DNA of 64,000 nucleotides, taken from Opitutaceae bacterium. Its GTDB lineage: Bacteria; Verrucomicrobiota; Verrucomicrobiia; Opitutales; Opitutaceae. Under the pieces are notes generated by a model. It saw only the letters and a program-made list of their open reading frames with translations, did not search any database and was not told the origin of the DNA. The stretch lies in contig JAEUGW010000032.1 of the NCBI GenBank assembly GCA_016795565.1, positions 124,001 through 188,000 of the forward strand. Direction: 5' to 3'. A program made the position numbers and the translations under genes. Positions 1-9,718 of this stretch are shown here, in pieces. Position 1 is the stretch's first letter; every line of letters starts with the position of its first letter.

Positions 1-1
1 C

Positions 2-2524
2 ACGGCGGTGGATTCCGGGGTGCGCTCGGTGGAAGTGCCGTTGCAATCCGCGGTGCTCAAGCTTGAGAAATTCGTGGTCGAGGGCACTCGCGAGGGCCAG
101 GCCCGCGCCCTTCAGCAGAAGCGCAGCGCCACGAACGTCATGGACATCATTTCGGCCGACGCCGTCGGCAAGTTTCCCGACGGCAACGCGGCCGAGGCGC
201 TGCGCCGCGTGCCGGGTATCTCGCTCGAGATCGACCAAGACGAGGGCCGCTACGTCGTCGTGCGCGGCATCGACTCCGCGCTCAACACCGTCACGCTGAA
301 CAACCAGATCGTCGGCACGCCCTCGGAGCAGGGCAACCGCGGCATTGCCATGGACTCGGTGCCCGCCGACCTCATTGCCCGCCTCGAGGTGGTCAAGGCC
401 GTCACGCCTGACATGGACGCCAACTCCATCGGCGGCGCCATCAACATCGTCACTCAGAGCGCGTTCGACCGTCCCGAAGGCTTCACCTTTGGCAGCGTCG
501 GCATGTTTTACGACGATTTCGGCGGCCGGTCGCGGCCGAACGGCAGCCTGACCTTTGGTCGCCTGCTCGGCGACAACGGCAAGTGGGGTTTTGTCGGCGC
601 GGTGAGCTATTCGCTCAAGGACGTGAAGTCACAGACCGTGAACACGCGTTCCTGGTCGCAGGTGAACACCTTCTGGGTGCCACTCACGCAGCAGAACTAC
701 GACTATGACATCGAGCGCGAGCGGATCGGGGCCAACGTCGCCTTCCAGTATCGCCCGGCCGAGGGACACGAGGTCGCGCTCCGCCTCAACCACAACGAAT
801 TCAGCGACAGCGAGGACCGCCAGAGCGTGCTCTATGAATACCGCCTCGGCACCCTGAGCAACCAGACCGCGACCAGCGGCGCCAACAGCCAGGGGCGCGC
901 CAACCGCCAGTTCCGTGACTATGAGCAGACCGGCACGATCGACGTTGTCACGCTCGACGGCAAACACGAGGTCACCGGCGACGCCCGGTTCACCTGGCAG
1001 GCCGGCGCCAGCCGCGGCAGCCGCGATACCGGCAAGCGCAACGACTGGGAGTTCCGCTCCGCCACGGGTGCCTTCCCCAACACCTACGGCCTAACCGGTG
1101 ACGTGGTAGTCGTTACGCCCAACACCGGCGCCTACTACGATCCCGCCAACTATCCCTTCCGCCGCGTGCGCTTCCGCACCGACGACGAGCAGGAGGACGT
1201 CTTCACGGTTCAGGCGGATTACCAGCGCGACCTGGCCCTCGGCAGCGGCAACGGCTTCTGGAAGGCCGGCGCGAAATACATCTCCCGTGAAAAGAAAGAC
1301 GACCGGACCAACAACAACTTCGACGCCGCTTCCACCAATTTCACCCTGGCGGAGACCGGACTCGCCGGCCCCGAGGTGCCCGGCTATTTCGACGGTCTGT
1401 TTCGCTATGGTCCCACGCTCAACATGGACGCCGTCGAGGCGTTCTTTGCCGCCAATCCCGGCCGATTTGTCTTCAACTCCGCCACCACGCTGGCCGACTC
1501 GACGGCCGGCGACTACGAGGCCACCGAGGACGTAACGGCCGCTTACGCGCTCGCGAGCGTGGAGTTTGCGAAGCGCTGGACCCTGCTGGCCGGTGTCCGC
1601 GTCGAACAGACCGATGCCAACTACGGTGCGAACGAACGCTTTAACGGCGCCTACCGCTGGGTCGAAGGCGGCAAGGATTACACGGATGTGCTGCCCGGCC
1701 TCCACTTGGCGTGGCGCCTGACCGGTCAAACCGTCGTGCGTTTCGCTTGGACCAGCAGCATCGGGCGTCCGTCCTACTCCGATCTCGCGCCCATCCGCGT
1801 CCTCGACTCCATCGAGACCACGCCCGGTCGGTTCGCGGGCAGCCTCAGCGGCGGCAACCCCGAGCTCGATCCCTTCGAGTCGATGAACCTCGACCTCTCG
1901 TTGGAATACTACTTCAAGCCCAGCGGCATCCTCTCGCTCGGCGTCTTCCGCAAGGAGATCAAGAACCCGATCTACGATAACACGATCTTCCAGACCAACG
2001 TGGAATATGAAGGCCGCCTCTACGACACGCTGACCTTCTCGGGTCCCGCCAATGCCGACAAGGGTCGGATCCTCGGCGTGGAACTCAACTACCAGCAGTT
2101 CTTCACCAACCTGCCCGCCCCGTTCGACGGCTTCGGCGTGAACTTCAACTACACCGTCACGGATTCCAGCGTGAAGCTCTTCGCCCGGGCGGACGAACTG
2201 CCGTTCTTCAAACAGTCCGACTCGATCCTGAACCTCGCCCTCATCTACGAGAAATACGGCTTCGAGGGGCGGATCTCATATTCGAAGAACGACGATTTCT
2301 TGAACGACGTTGGCGCGAGCCCGGACACCGACATCTTTGTGCGTGGTCGCTCCGTGGTGGACGCGAAGGTCAGCTACCGCTTCACGCGCAATCTCAAGGT
2401 CTTCGTCGAGCTGCTCAATCTCACCGAGGAGCCGCTGCGCGAGTTCACCGGTGTGCGCGCCCGGGAGAACGACTTCGAGATCTACAAGTGGAAGGCCAAG
2501 GTCGGGGTGAACTTCAACCTCTGA
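2..2524 (+). CDS. TonB-dependent outer-membrane receptor, 5' end cut by window edge
   Basis: The reading frame is open from the first bases of the window, so the signal peptide and probably an N-terminal domain are missing. The visible part (about 840 residues) starts with a plug domain of roughly 120 residues containing the VVRGID, TLNNQI and SIGGAINI signatures. These match the TIGR01782 type of receptor (my recollection of the family). A long beta-barrel with many alternating aromatic strands follows. Such receptors import large nutrients, energised by TonB-ExbBD. The substrate cannot be read from the sequence. The gene overlaps or directly abuts phoD, which suggests uptake of a phosphorylated or phosphate-bearing compound, but that is inference. 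Confidence 0.9.
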   Translation, partial: TAVDSGVRSVEVPLQSAVLKLEKFVVEGTREGQARALQQKRSATNVMDIISADAVGKFPDGNAAEALRRVPGISLEIDQDEGRYVVVRGIDSALNTVTLNNQIVGTPSEQGNRGIAMDSVPADLIARLEVVKAVTPDMDANSIGGAINIVTQSAFDRPEGFTFGSVGMFYDDFGGRSRPNGSLTFGRLLGDNGKWGFVGAVSYSLKDVKSQTVNTRSWSQVNTFWVPLTQQNYDYDIERERIGANVAFQYRPAEGHEVALRLNHNEFSDSEDRQSVLYEYRLGTLSNQTATSGANSQGRANRQFRDYEQTGTIDVVTLDGKHEVTGDARFTWQAGASRGSRDTGKRNDWEFRSATGAFPNTYGLTGDVVVVTPNTGAYYDPANYPFRRVRFRTDDEQEDVFTVQADYQRDLALGSGNGFWKAGAKYISREKKDDRTNNNFDAASTNFTLAETGLAGPEVPGYFDGLFRYGPTLNMDAVEAFFAANPGRFVFNSATTLADSTAGDYEATEDVTAAYALASVEFAKRWTLLAGVRVEQTDANYGANERFNGAYRWVEGGKDYTDVLPGLHLAWRLTGQTVVRFAWTSSIGRPSYSDLAPIRVLDSIETTPGRFAGSLSGGNPELDPFESMNLDLSLEYYFKPSGILSLGVFRKEIKNPIYDNTIFQTNVEYEGRLYDTLTFSGPANADKGRILGVELNYQQFFTNLPAPFDGFGVNFNYTVTDSSVKLFARADELPFFKQSDSILNLALIYEKYGFEGRISYSKNDDFLNDVGASPDTDIFVRGRSVVDAKVSYRFTRNLKVFVELLNLTEEPLREFTGVRARENDFEIYKWKAKVGVNFNL

Positions 2525-2532
2525 GGCACCGC

Positions 2533-4122
2533 GTGCCCCCGCCGCTCTACCCGTTGCCCGGCGCCCATGCCTGGTCCCGCCGCTCCTTCCTGGCGGGCAG
2601 CGCCTCGTTCGCGGCGGCGGCTTTGCTCTCCAACCGTGCGCTCGGCGCCACTGCCATGGCGGCGCCGACCTTCGCGTCCTATCCCTTCACCCTCGGTGTC
2701 GCCTCGGGTGATCCGGCGTCCGACGGTGTTGTGCTCTGGACGCGCCTCGCCCCGTGTCCGCGCGAGCGCGGTGGCGGTATGCCGGCCGGGCCGGTCGAGG
2801 TCGACTGGCAGGTCGCCGAGGACGAAGCCATGACACGTGTCGTTCAGCGAGGCACGGCCACCGCGATCGCCGGTTGGGCGCACTCGGTGCATGTCGAGGT
2901 CGCGGGCTTGCGGCCTGACCGCTGGTATTGGTATCGGTTCAAGGCCGGCGGGGAGGTCAGCCCTGTCGGCCGCACGCGCACGATGCCGCCGGCCGGCGCC
3001 ACCGCGGAACGGCTGCGGTTCGCCTTTGCCTCCTGCCAGAAATACGAGACCGGCCATTACACCGCCTATGAGCACATGGCGCGCGAGGACCTCGACCTCG
3101 TCGTTCACCTCGGCGACTACATCTACGAGAAAGGCGACGGCAACGGCGCCGTCCGTCCGCACGGCACGCCGGAAATCCTCACGCTCGACGACTACCGCGC
3201 GCGCTATGCGGTCTATAAATCCGATCGCCACCTGCAGGCCGCCCACGCCATGGCGCCGTGGATCGTGACGTGGGACGACCACGAGGTGAGCAACAACTAC
3301 GCCGCGGCCATTCCCGAGTTTCCCGAGAGGATGAACACGGCGGACTTCCTGCGCCGCCGCGCCGCCGGCTACCAGGCCTACTATGAGCACATGCCGCTCC
3401 GGCGCAGCGCGCTCCCGTCCGGCCCGGACATGCTGCTTTACCGCCGGCTGGAATTCGGCCGGCTGGCCTCGTTTCACGTGCTGGACACCCGCCAATACCG
3501 CACGGACCAGCCGCAGGGCGACGGTTTGCAGCCGGTCACGCCCGTGCTGCTGGACGAAAAAGGCACCATCCTTGGTGAGCGGCAGCGCAGGTGGCTCACC
3601 GACAGTCTCGATCACTCGACTGCCGGCTGGAATATCCTCGCGCAACAGGTCATGATCGCACGCGTGGATTCGCAACCTGGCCCGGGGATAATCACGAGCA
3701 TGGACAAGTGGGGTGGGTATGAGTTTGAACGCCGTCGCATGCTGCGGCACTTCCGCGACCGGCGGGTGGCCAATCCCGTCGTGATCACGGGCGACATCCA
3801 TTGCAACTGGGCCAACGAACTGGCGACCGACTTCGACCCGGCGGAGGCGGCGCCGGTCGGGGTGGAATTTGTCGGCACGTCAATCACCTCGGGCGGCGAC
3901 GGCGGCGATCACGGCAAATACTCCAGCCCCGAGATGCTGGCGGAAAACCCGGCCGTGAAGTATTTCAACAACGAGCGCGGCTATGTGCACTGCGAAGTCA
4001 CGCCCGGCCAGTGGCGCACCGATTACCGCACCGTGGCGTATGTCAGCCGGCCCGGCGCACCGCTGAATACGCACGCTTCCTTCTTGGTCGAATCCGGCCG
4101 GCCGCAACTGCACCGCGTATGA
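2533..4122 (+). CDS. phoD: PhoD-family alkaline phosphatase/phosphodiesterase, Tat-exported
   Basis: This is a secreted metallophosphoesterase of the PhoD family (about 529 residues). A twin-arginine signal (SRRSFLAGS followed by an alanine-rich hydrophobic stretch) opens the protein. The N-terminal Fn3-like PhoD domain begins at FTLGVASGDP. Metal-site motifs are visible as HLGDYIYEKG (around residue 195), WDDHEVSNNY (around 247) and GDIHCNW (around 420). I chose the GTG at 2533, eight bases after the receptor stop. An in-frame ATG at 2488 would overlap the receptor and add a tail before the Tat signal. Its stop overlaps the next start (ATGA). Periplasmic release of phosphate from esters is the expected role. 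Confidence 0.9.
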   Translation: MPPPLYPLPGAHAWSRRSFLAGSASFAAAALLSNRALGATAMAAPTFASYPFTLGVASGDPASDGVVLWTRLAPCPRERGGGMPAGPVEVDWQVAEDEAMTRVVQRGTATAIAGWAHSVHVEVAGLRPDRWYWYRFKAGGEVSPVGRTRTMPPAGATAERLRFAFASCQKYETGHYTAYEHMAREDLDLVVHLGDYIYEKGDGNGAVRPHGTPEILTLDDYRARYAVYKSDRHLQAAHAMAPWIVTWDDHEVSNNYAAAIPEFPERMNTADFLRRRAAGYQAYYEHMPLRRSALPSGPDMLLYRRLEFGRLASFHVLDTRQYRTDQPQGDGLQPVTPVLLDEKGTILGERQRRWLTDSLDHSTAGWNILAQQVMIARVDSQPGPGIITSMDKWGGYEFERRRMLRHFRDRRVANPVVITGDIHCNWANELATDFDPAEAAPVGVEFVGTSITSGGDGGDHGKYSSPEMLAENPAVKYFNNERGYVHCEVTPGQWRTDYRTVAYVSRPGAPLNTHASFLVESGRPQLHRV

Positions 4123-4934
4123 AAACCGGCTTTTTAGCCATCCTGTTTTTTCCCGCGGTGCTGGCTGCGGCCGCGCCCGGTCCGAACGGATGGCGGTTCG
4201 AGGAACTGAACCGGCTGGCCGCGCCGGAGGCCCGGCAGGGTGTGGCGGCGGGCAGGGATTTTCTCTTCGCGATCAACAACCATGAGATCGGCCAATATCG
4301 GAAAACCGGCGGCGAGCGCGTGGCCGGCTGGTCCTGCCCGGAGGGCGAGCCGCTGATCCACCTCAATGCCGGCATCGTGCACGAGGGCCGGCTGTATTGC
4401 GCGCACTCGAATTATCCCGCCGTGCCAATGCAAAGCTCCGTGGAGGCCTGGGATACGGCCACCCTGAAGCACGCCGGTTCGCGGAGCCTCGGCCGCACGG
4501 ACGGTTCGCTCACGTGGATCGACCGGCGCAACGGCCGCTGGATCGCGTGTTTTGTCCATTACGGCAAGAAAGGCGGTGAACCCGGCCGCGGGCCCGAGTG
4601 GACGCGTCTTGTGGAATATGATGACGACTGGCGCGAAACCGGCGGCTGGACCTTCCCGGCGGACCTGGTCGCCCAGGTCGGGGCGCGCGGTTACAGCATA
4701 TCCGGCGGTGCCATCGGACCGGGCGGTTATCTCTACGTCACCGGGCACGACGAACCCGAGCTCTATGTTCTCGAATTTCCAACGGCCGGCCCGGCTTTGG
4801 CGTGGAAGGCAACGATCCCCGTGCCCATCGAGGGCCAGGCCTTTGGCTGGGATCCGCAGGAGCCGGGCGTCATCTATCTCGTCGCCCGGAAAACCCGCCA
4901 GATCATCGCCGGGCGCATTGGGTTGCCGCAATGA
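4119..4934 (+). CDS. Secreted protein of unknown function, coupled to phoD
   Basis: The 271-residue product has a clear Sec signal peptide (MKTGFLAILFFPAVLAAAA). The rest is made of short beta-rich blocks such as FLFAINNHEIGQY, EGRLYCAHSNYP and GYLYVTGHDEPELYVLEFP. These look like a beta-propeller or phytase/esterase-like fold, but I do not recognise a catalytic motif. The start codon overlaps the phoD stop (ATGA at 4119-4122), so the two are probably translated together and act in the same periplasmic process. Related secreted proteins often sit next to PhoD phosphatases; I recall this as a pattern and do not assign an activity. Confidence 0.75.
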   Translation: MKTGFLAILFFPAVLAAAAPGPNGWRFEELNRLAAPEARQGVAAGRDFLFAINNHEIGQYRKTGGERVAGWSCPEGEPLIHLNAGIVHEGRLYCAHSNYPAVPMQSSVEAWDTATLKHAGSRSLGRTDGSLTWIDRRNGRWIACFVHYGKKGGEPGRGPEWTRLVEYDDDWRETGGWTFPADLVAQVGARGYSISGGAIGPGGYLYVTGHDEPELYVLEFPTAGPALAWKATIPVPIEGQAFGWDPQEPGVIYLVARKTRQIIAGRIGLPQ

Positions 4935-5029
4935 ACGGCCGCCGGGCCGGGGAAGTTTGCATACCGGCTTGCCGCCGGGTGGGTGCGCCGTAAACCTCGG
5001 CGGGTCTCGTGCCGTCCTTACCCTGAACC

Positions 5030-6658
5030 ATGACTTGGACGCAGAACTATACCCCGTTGGGCGGAAGCCTCGCCGCTTCCACGTTGGTGGCCGTGGCTCC
5101 GTTGGTGCTGTTGCTGGGCTTGCTCGCCTTCTGCAAGGTGCGGGCTCACTGGGCAGTGCTGATCAGCCTGGTGTCGGTGCATCTGGCCGCGGTCTTCGTC
5201 TACCACATGCCGGCGCCAATGGCGCTCGCCGCCTCGGCCTATGGCGCGCTGTTCGGCCTCATGCCGATCGGCTGGATCATCCTGCATGTGGTCTTCCTCT
5301 ACGACATCACGGTGAAGACCGGACAGTTCGACATCGTCCGGCAGTCCATTGCCGGCCTCTCCGCGGACCGGCGCATCCAGGCGTTGCTGATCGCGTTCAG
5401 CTTCGGGGCGTTCATCGAGGGGGCGGCGGGCTTCGGGGCGCCGGTGGCCATCTCGGCCGCCATGCTCATCGGCATCGGCTTCCGGCCGTTGTTGGCCGCC
5501 ATGCTGGCGCTGATCGGCAACACGGCGCCGGTGGCGTTTGGTTCGCTCGGCATCCCCATCGTCTCGCTGGCGCAGGTCACGGGCCTGCCTTTGCTCGAAC
5601 TCAGCGCGATGACCGGCCGGCAACTGCCATTCTTCAGCCTGTTGATTCCCTTCTGGCTGGTGGCGGCGATGGCCGGCTGGCGCGCGATGCTGGAGGTCTG
5701 GCCGGCGTGCCTCGTCGGCGGCCTGAGCTTTGCCATCGTGCAATTTCTCGTGAGCAACCACCATGGCCCGTGGTTGGTGGACACGGCGAGCGCGCTGGCG
5801 TCCATTGGTGCGTTGCTGCTGCTGCTGCGTTTCTGGCGGCCGCGCACGACGTGGCGTTTTCCTGACGAGGCGGCGCCGGCGGGGGTGGCGGCCAGATCAT
5901 CGGCAGCGGTGATCTTCCGGGCCTGGATGCCTTGGATAATCCTGACGGTGGTGGTCTTTGTCTGGGCCTTGCCAGCCACGAAGGCGGCGCTCAACGGACT
6001 GTGGTCGCCGAAGTTCCCGGTGCCGTATCTGGACGGGGCCGTGTTCAAGGCGCCGCCGCTGGCACCCGAGCCCCGGGCCGAGAGCGCGGTCTATGTCTTC
6101 AACCTGCTCTCGGCCACGGGCACCGCGCCGTTGTTGACGGCACTCATTGCCGGGTGGCTGCTGGGTCTGCGCCCGGTGGAACTGGTCCGGATCTACGGCC
6201 GCACGATCTGGCGGGTGCGCCTGTCCCTGCTCACGATTTCGGGCATGCTGGCGCTGGCGTTTACGTCGCGTTTTGCTGGCCTCGACTCGACGCTGGGTCT
6301 GGCGTTTGCCAGCACAGGCTGGTTTTTCCCGTTCTTCTCGCCGCTGCTGGGCTGGCTTGGCGTGGCCCTGACCGGCAGTGACACCGCGTCCAACGTGCTG
6401 TTTGGCAACCTGCAACAGGTGACCGCACAGCAGGTCGGCATTTCCCCGGTGCTGGCCGCTGCGGCCAACAGCACGGGCGGCGTCATGGGCAAGATGATCG
6501 ATGCCCAAAGCATCGTCGTTGCCAGCGTGGCCACCGGCCAGCACGGGGAGGAAGGCAGGATCCTGCGTTCCGTCTTCTGGCACAGTCTCGCGTTGGCGGC
6601 GCTCGTCGGGATTTTCGTGATGATCCAGGCCTACGTTTTCCCGGGCATGGTGCCATGA
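5030..6658 (+). CDS. lldP: L-lactate permease (LctP/LldP family)
   Basis: The 542-residue protein is almost wholly hydrophobic, with about 12-14 membrane segments. It carries lactate-permease signatures such as [30 protein letters not shown] and, near the C-terminus, [16 protein letters not shown] and [11 protein letters not shown]. The family imports lactate (and glycolate) by proton symport across the inner membrane. The gene overlaps the following glycerate kinase by four bases (ATGA), so the two form an operon. Import of a 2-hydroxy acid followed by glycerate phosphorylation would fit glycolate or glycerate use. Which acid is the natural substrate is not shown by the sequence. Confidence 0.93.
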   Translation: MTWTQNYTPLGGSLAASTLVAVAPLVLLLGLLAFCKVRAHWAVLISLVSVHLAAVFVYHMPAPMALAASAYGALFGLMPIGWIILHVVFLYDITVKTGQFDIVRQSIAGLSADRRIQALLIAFSFGAFIEGAAGFGAPVAISAAMLIGIGFRPLLAAMLALIGNTAPVAFGSLGIPIVSLAQVTGLPLLELSAMTGRQLPFFSLLIPFWLVAAMAGWRAMLEVWPACLVGGLSFAIVQFLVSNHHGPWLVDTASALASIGALLLLLRFWRPRTTWRFPDEAAPAGVAARSSAAVIFRAWMPWIILTVVVFVWALPATKAALNGLWSPKFPVPYLDGAVFKAPPLAPEPRAESAVYVFNLLSATGTAPLLTALIAGWLLGLRPVELVRIYGRTIWRVRLSLLTISGMLALAFTSRFAGLDSTLGLAFASTGWFFPFFSPLLGWLGVALTGSDTASNVLFGNLQQVTAQQVGISPVLAAAANSTGGVMGKMIDAQSIVVASVATGQHGEEGRILRSVFWHSLALAALVGIFVMIQAYVFPGMVP

Positions 6659-7821
6659 CCCGCGTTCTCCTCGCCTTCGACAAGTTCAAGGACGCCCTGA
6701 CCGCGCAGCAGGCCGGGGAGGTCGTGGCGGCGGTCCTCCGCGAGGCGCACCCGGATTGGGAACTCGACCTTGCTCCGCTGGCCGATGGCGGCGAGGGGTT
6801 CGCTGGCATCCTGACGGAGGCGGCTGGCGGTCGCATCGTCCCTTGCGAAGTTTCAGGGCCGCGCGGTGGCCGGGTCACGGCCGGCTTCGGCTTGGTGTCC
6901 GTTGCGGCGATTCCCGCCAAGGCCCGGGCGCAACTTGGGTTGCAGCGGCAATCACCGTTTGGCGCACAGATTGCCGTCATCGAAATGGCCGCCGCCAGCG
7001 GGCTGGCCCTGCTGGCCGCGGAGCAGCGCGATCCCTGGCAAGCGACGAGTCTCGGCACCGGCGAACTGATGCGCGCGGCCGCCGATTCGGGCGCGACGGG
7101 CATTTTGCTCGGGGTCGGCGGCAGCGCCACCAACGACCTCGGGCTCGGAGCGTTGGCGGCATTGGGCTTGGCATTCGCGGATGCCACGGGACGTCCAGTT
7201 CACCCGCCGGTTCCGGCCGAATGGCCGCGGATCGTCCGGATATCCGGCCCGTTGGTCGCAGGGCTGCCGCCGGTGTATATCGCCTGTGACGTCACCAATC
7301 CTCTGCTCGGACCACGCGGGGCGGCGGCGGTTTACGGGCCGCAAAAGGGCCTGCGCGCGGCGGATCAGACCCGGCTCGAGAACGAGAGCGCCCGGATGGC
7401 GGACCTGCTTGGCCAGCATTGCGGACGATCTCCGGCGCTGCGGGAGGTGCCCGGTGCCGGGGCGGCGGGTGGCATTGCGTTCGGCCTGATGGCCGCGGCC
7501 GGCGCGAAATTGCTGCCCGGCTTCGATCTGGTGTCGGCCTGGCTGGACCTGGAAACGAAGCTCGCGGCCGCCGACATCGTCATCACCGGCGAAGGGCGTT
7601 TCGACGCGAGCTCGCTCGAGGGCAAGGGCCCGGGAGCCGTGGCGACCCGGGCGCTGGCACTGGGCAAGACGGTGCACGTCTTCGCCGGCCAGGTGACCGC
7701 AGCGGCGCGGCCGGGCCTGGCGCTGCATGCCATCACACCGCCGAGCGTGGTGATCGCTCAAGCCCTCCGCGAGACCAAGGCGAATCTGGCTGCGGCAGCA
7801 CGACGCGTATTGGCCGGTTAG
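6655..7821 (+). CDS. glxK: Glycerate 2-kinase (GlxK/GarK family)
   Basis: The 388-residue protein begins [20 protein letters not shown] and continues with LADGGEGF, both hallmarks of the GlxK/GarK glycerate kinase family (the E. coli enzymes are of similar length). Further family blocks are [30 protein letters not shown] and the C-terminal [17 protein letters not shown]. The enzyme phosphorylates D-glycerate with ATP to 2-phosphoglycerate in the cytoplasm, feeding lower glycolysis. Translation is coupled to the upstream permease by an ATGA overlap. The gene converges on the PLP enzyme, with only seven bases between the two stop codons. Confidence 0.92.
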   Translation: MTRVLLAFDKFKDALTAQQAGEVVAAVLREAHPDWELDLAPLADGGEGFAGILTEAAGGRIVPCEVSGPRGGRVTAGFGLVSVAAIPAKARAQLGLQRQSPFGAQIAVIEMAAASGLALLAAEQRDPWQATSLGTGELMRAAADSGATGILLGVGGSATNDLGLGALAALGLAFADATGRPVHPPVPAEWPRIVRISGPLVAGLPPVYIACDVTNPLLGPRGAAAVYGPQKGLRAADQTRLENESARMADLLGQHCGRSPALREVPGAGAAGGIAFGLMAAAGAKLLPGFDLVSAWLDLETKLAAADIVITGEGRFDASSLEGKGPGAVATRALALGKTVHVFAGQVTAAARPGLALHAITPPSVVIAQALRETKANLAAAARRVLAG

Positions 7822-7828
7822 CCGACGT

Positions 7829-9640
7829 TCACTTCACGCAATCCGCGAAGCGCGGCTGGGCGGCGGCGTGGCGGCGGTGGACGTCGGTGTAAAGTTCGTC
7901 GGCCATGCGGTCGAGTTCGGCGCCGCCCATGAACTTCTTGCTGAAGCCCGGGATCTGGTGGTCGATCGCGCGCGCGGCGGCGAGGAAGTCGCCGATGAGC
8001 TCGCGGGGGGACTCGTCGCCCACGGCGATGCGGATGGTGGTCGGGGTGATGCCGGCCTCCTTGAGCGCCTCGGGGCTGAGCTCGGAGTGCGAGGTCAGCG
8101 CGGGGCAGAGGACGAGGGTGTTGCTCTGGCCGAGCGAGACCATGTGGCCGAACATCGGGGCGAGCGAATCGAAGAAACGCTCGAGCGTGACGCGCGAAAT
8201 CTTCGCGGACTCGAAGTTGATCGTGAACAGCGGGGCCGGCAGCCCGAGGTAGGAGAGGCGCGCAGCCGTGGCGTGGTTCGGATCCGCGGGATTGGCGGGG
8301 CCGCTGACGATGACGAGCGGGTTGGAGGCGAGCCAGCGCGTGAAGATGAGCGTGTTGATGCACTTCTTGAGCATGCGCTGCTCGAGGGTCTTCATTCCCG
8401 TGAGCACCTCGAAGGCCTTGTCGGAGTCGAGGAAGGCGCCCTTGATGTAATAGACGTTCCAGAAAAGCGTGTCGTGCCAGCTCTTGCCCGACGGCGAGGT
8501 GTCGCCTTTTGGGAGGAACATGTCCTCGTTGCGGCCGATGACGACGCCGGCGGTCGTGGTGCCGTGGCCCGTGAGGTCCTTGGTGTAGCTGTGGATGACG
8601 TAGTCCGGGCGCTCGGCGGGGTTTTGCTGTTGCAGCGGGCGGACGAGGAAGGGTGTGCCGACGGTGGAGTCGCAGATGACGGTGAGGCCGGCGGCGTGCG
8701 CGGCGGCACAGATGCCGGGGACGTCGAGGAAGACGCCGTGCGGATTGCACGGACTCTCGAGGTAAACGTAGATGCGGCGGCCGGCCTTGAGGCGGTCGGC
8801 GTATTGCTTTTTCACGCCGGCGAGGGCCTTGGTGAAGTCGCCCGCGGTGAAGCCGTCGAAGAACACCACGCCGACGTCGAGGTTGGAGCGCTTGCCGAAC
8901 CAGTCGTGCAGCAGCTGGTAGGCGCCGCCGTAGATGTTGCGCGAGGAGAGGACGATGTCCTGGTAGCCGACGAGGTGGGAGAGCGCGGCGTCGATCGCGC
9001 CCATGCCGGAGTTGAAATTCCAGGCCATGTATTCGCCCGCCATCGGGCCGGCCTCGATGTCCACGATGTGGTTCGCGAGCGAGATGGAGGTCGGGTTCAT
9101 CAGGCGCGAGTAGATCTCGTGCAGGAACTCGCGGCCCTGGAAGGCGTCGTCGATCCACTCGGAGCAGGCGTAGAGGTAGGTCGCGGTGCGGGTGATGACG
9201 GGCGTGGCCGAGAAGATCGCCGTGACGTTGTCGAAGGTCGGGTAGGGGCCCTTCGCCAGCATCGTCGCGTTCGAGTAGCGGAGCGACTGGTGGGTCTTGC
9301 GCGACGGGTTCTGCAAGGTGTCGAGCAGCTTCGCCAACTGGAACGAGAGGAATTTCTTGGCGTTGAAGAGGGCGAGGCGGTCCTCGCGGGGCAGGCGGCC
9401 GAGCTCGCGCGTGGTCGCCTCCCACAAGTCCATGACGTCGCCGTGCGCGCCGTAGAGCTTCTCGGCGAGGGCCAGGAGCGGTTTGCCGGCTTCCGACTTC
9501 GGATCGATGTGGAAATGCTCGAGCTGTTCGACCGCCAGTTCGTGGAGCGTGGTGGCCTGGGTGGTCTTGCGGCGCGGGGAGAGCAGGCGGGCCGGCGGGG
9601 CCTCAGGCTTGGAGGCTTTCTTGATCGGGGTCTTTTGCAT
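7829..9640 (-). CDS. Cys/Met-metabolism PLP-dependent enzyme (trans-sulfuration family), unusually long
   Basis: This is a fold-type I PLP enzyme of the cystathionine synthase/lyase group. Recognisable blocks are NFNSGMGAIDAALSHL, NIYGGAYQLL, YLESPCNPHG, VICDSTVGTPFLVRPL and SYTKDLTGHGTTTAGVV, whose lysine is the expected PLP anchor. At about 603 residues it is some 200 longer than ordinary family members (near 400). The extra part is an N-terminal region of about 130-150 residues with a basic leader and a helical segment before the PLP domain. I start at the second methionine (MQKTPIKK); an ATG at 9661 is possible. It probably makes or breaks a C-S bond in amino-acid metabolism; the exact reaction is undetermined. 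Confidence 0.82.
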   Translation of the reverse strand: MQKTPIKKASKPEAPPARLLSPRRKTTQATTLHELAVEQLEHFHIDPKSEAGKPLLALAEKLYGAHGDVMDLWEATTRELGRLPREDRLALFNAKKFLSFQLAKLLDTLQNPSRKTHQSLRYSNATMLAKGPYPTFDNVTAIFSATPVITRTATYLYACSEWIDDAFQGREFLHEIYSRLMNPTSISLANHIVDIEAGPMAGEYMAWNFNSGMGAIDAALSHLVGYQDIVLSSRNIYGGAYQLLHDWFGKRSNLDVGVVFFDGFTAGDFTKALAGVKKQYADRLKAGRRIYVYLESPCNPHGVFLDVPGICAAAHAAGLTVICDSTVGTPFLVRPLQQQNPAERPDYVIHSYTKDLTGHGTTTAGVVIGRNEDMFLPKGDTSPSGKSWHDTLFWNVYYIKGAFLDSDKAFEVLTGMKTLEQRMLKKCINTLIFTRWLASNPLVIVSGPANPADPNHATAARLSYLGLPAPLFTINFESAKISRVTLERFFDSLAPMFGHMVSLGQSNTLVLCPALTSHSELSPEALKEAGITPTTIRIAVGDESPRELIGDFLAAARAIDHQIPGFSKKFMGGAELDRMADELYTDVHRRHAAAQPRFADCVK

Positions 9641-9718
9641 GAGGCAAAACTGCCGTGTCATAAACGCGGTTGCAAGCAGGGGCTGGTCGCCGTCAGCTCA
9701 TTCATCCATTTGGATTTG

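Noticed and set aside
7868..9718. A long plus-strand extension upstream of the inositol-phosphatase gene
   Set aside because: It is antisense to the PLP enzyme and lacks motifs; the real gene begins at the ATG near 9719.
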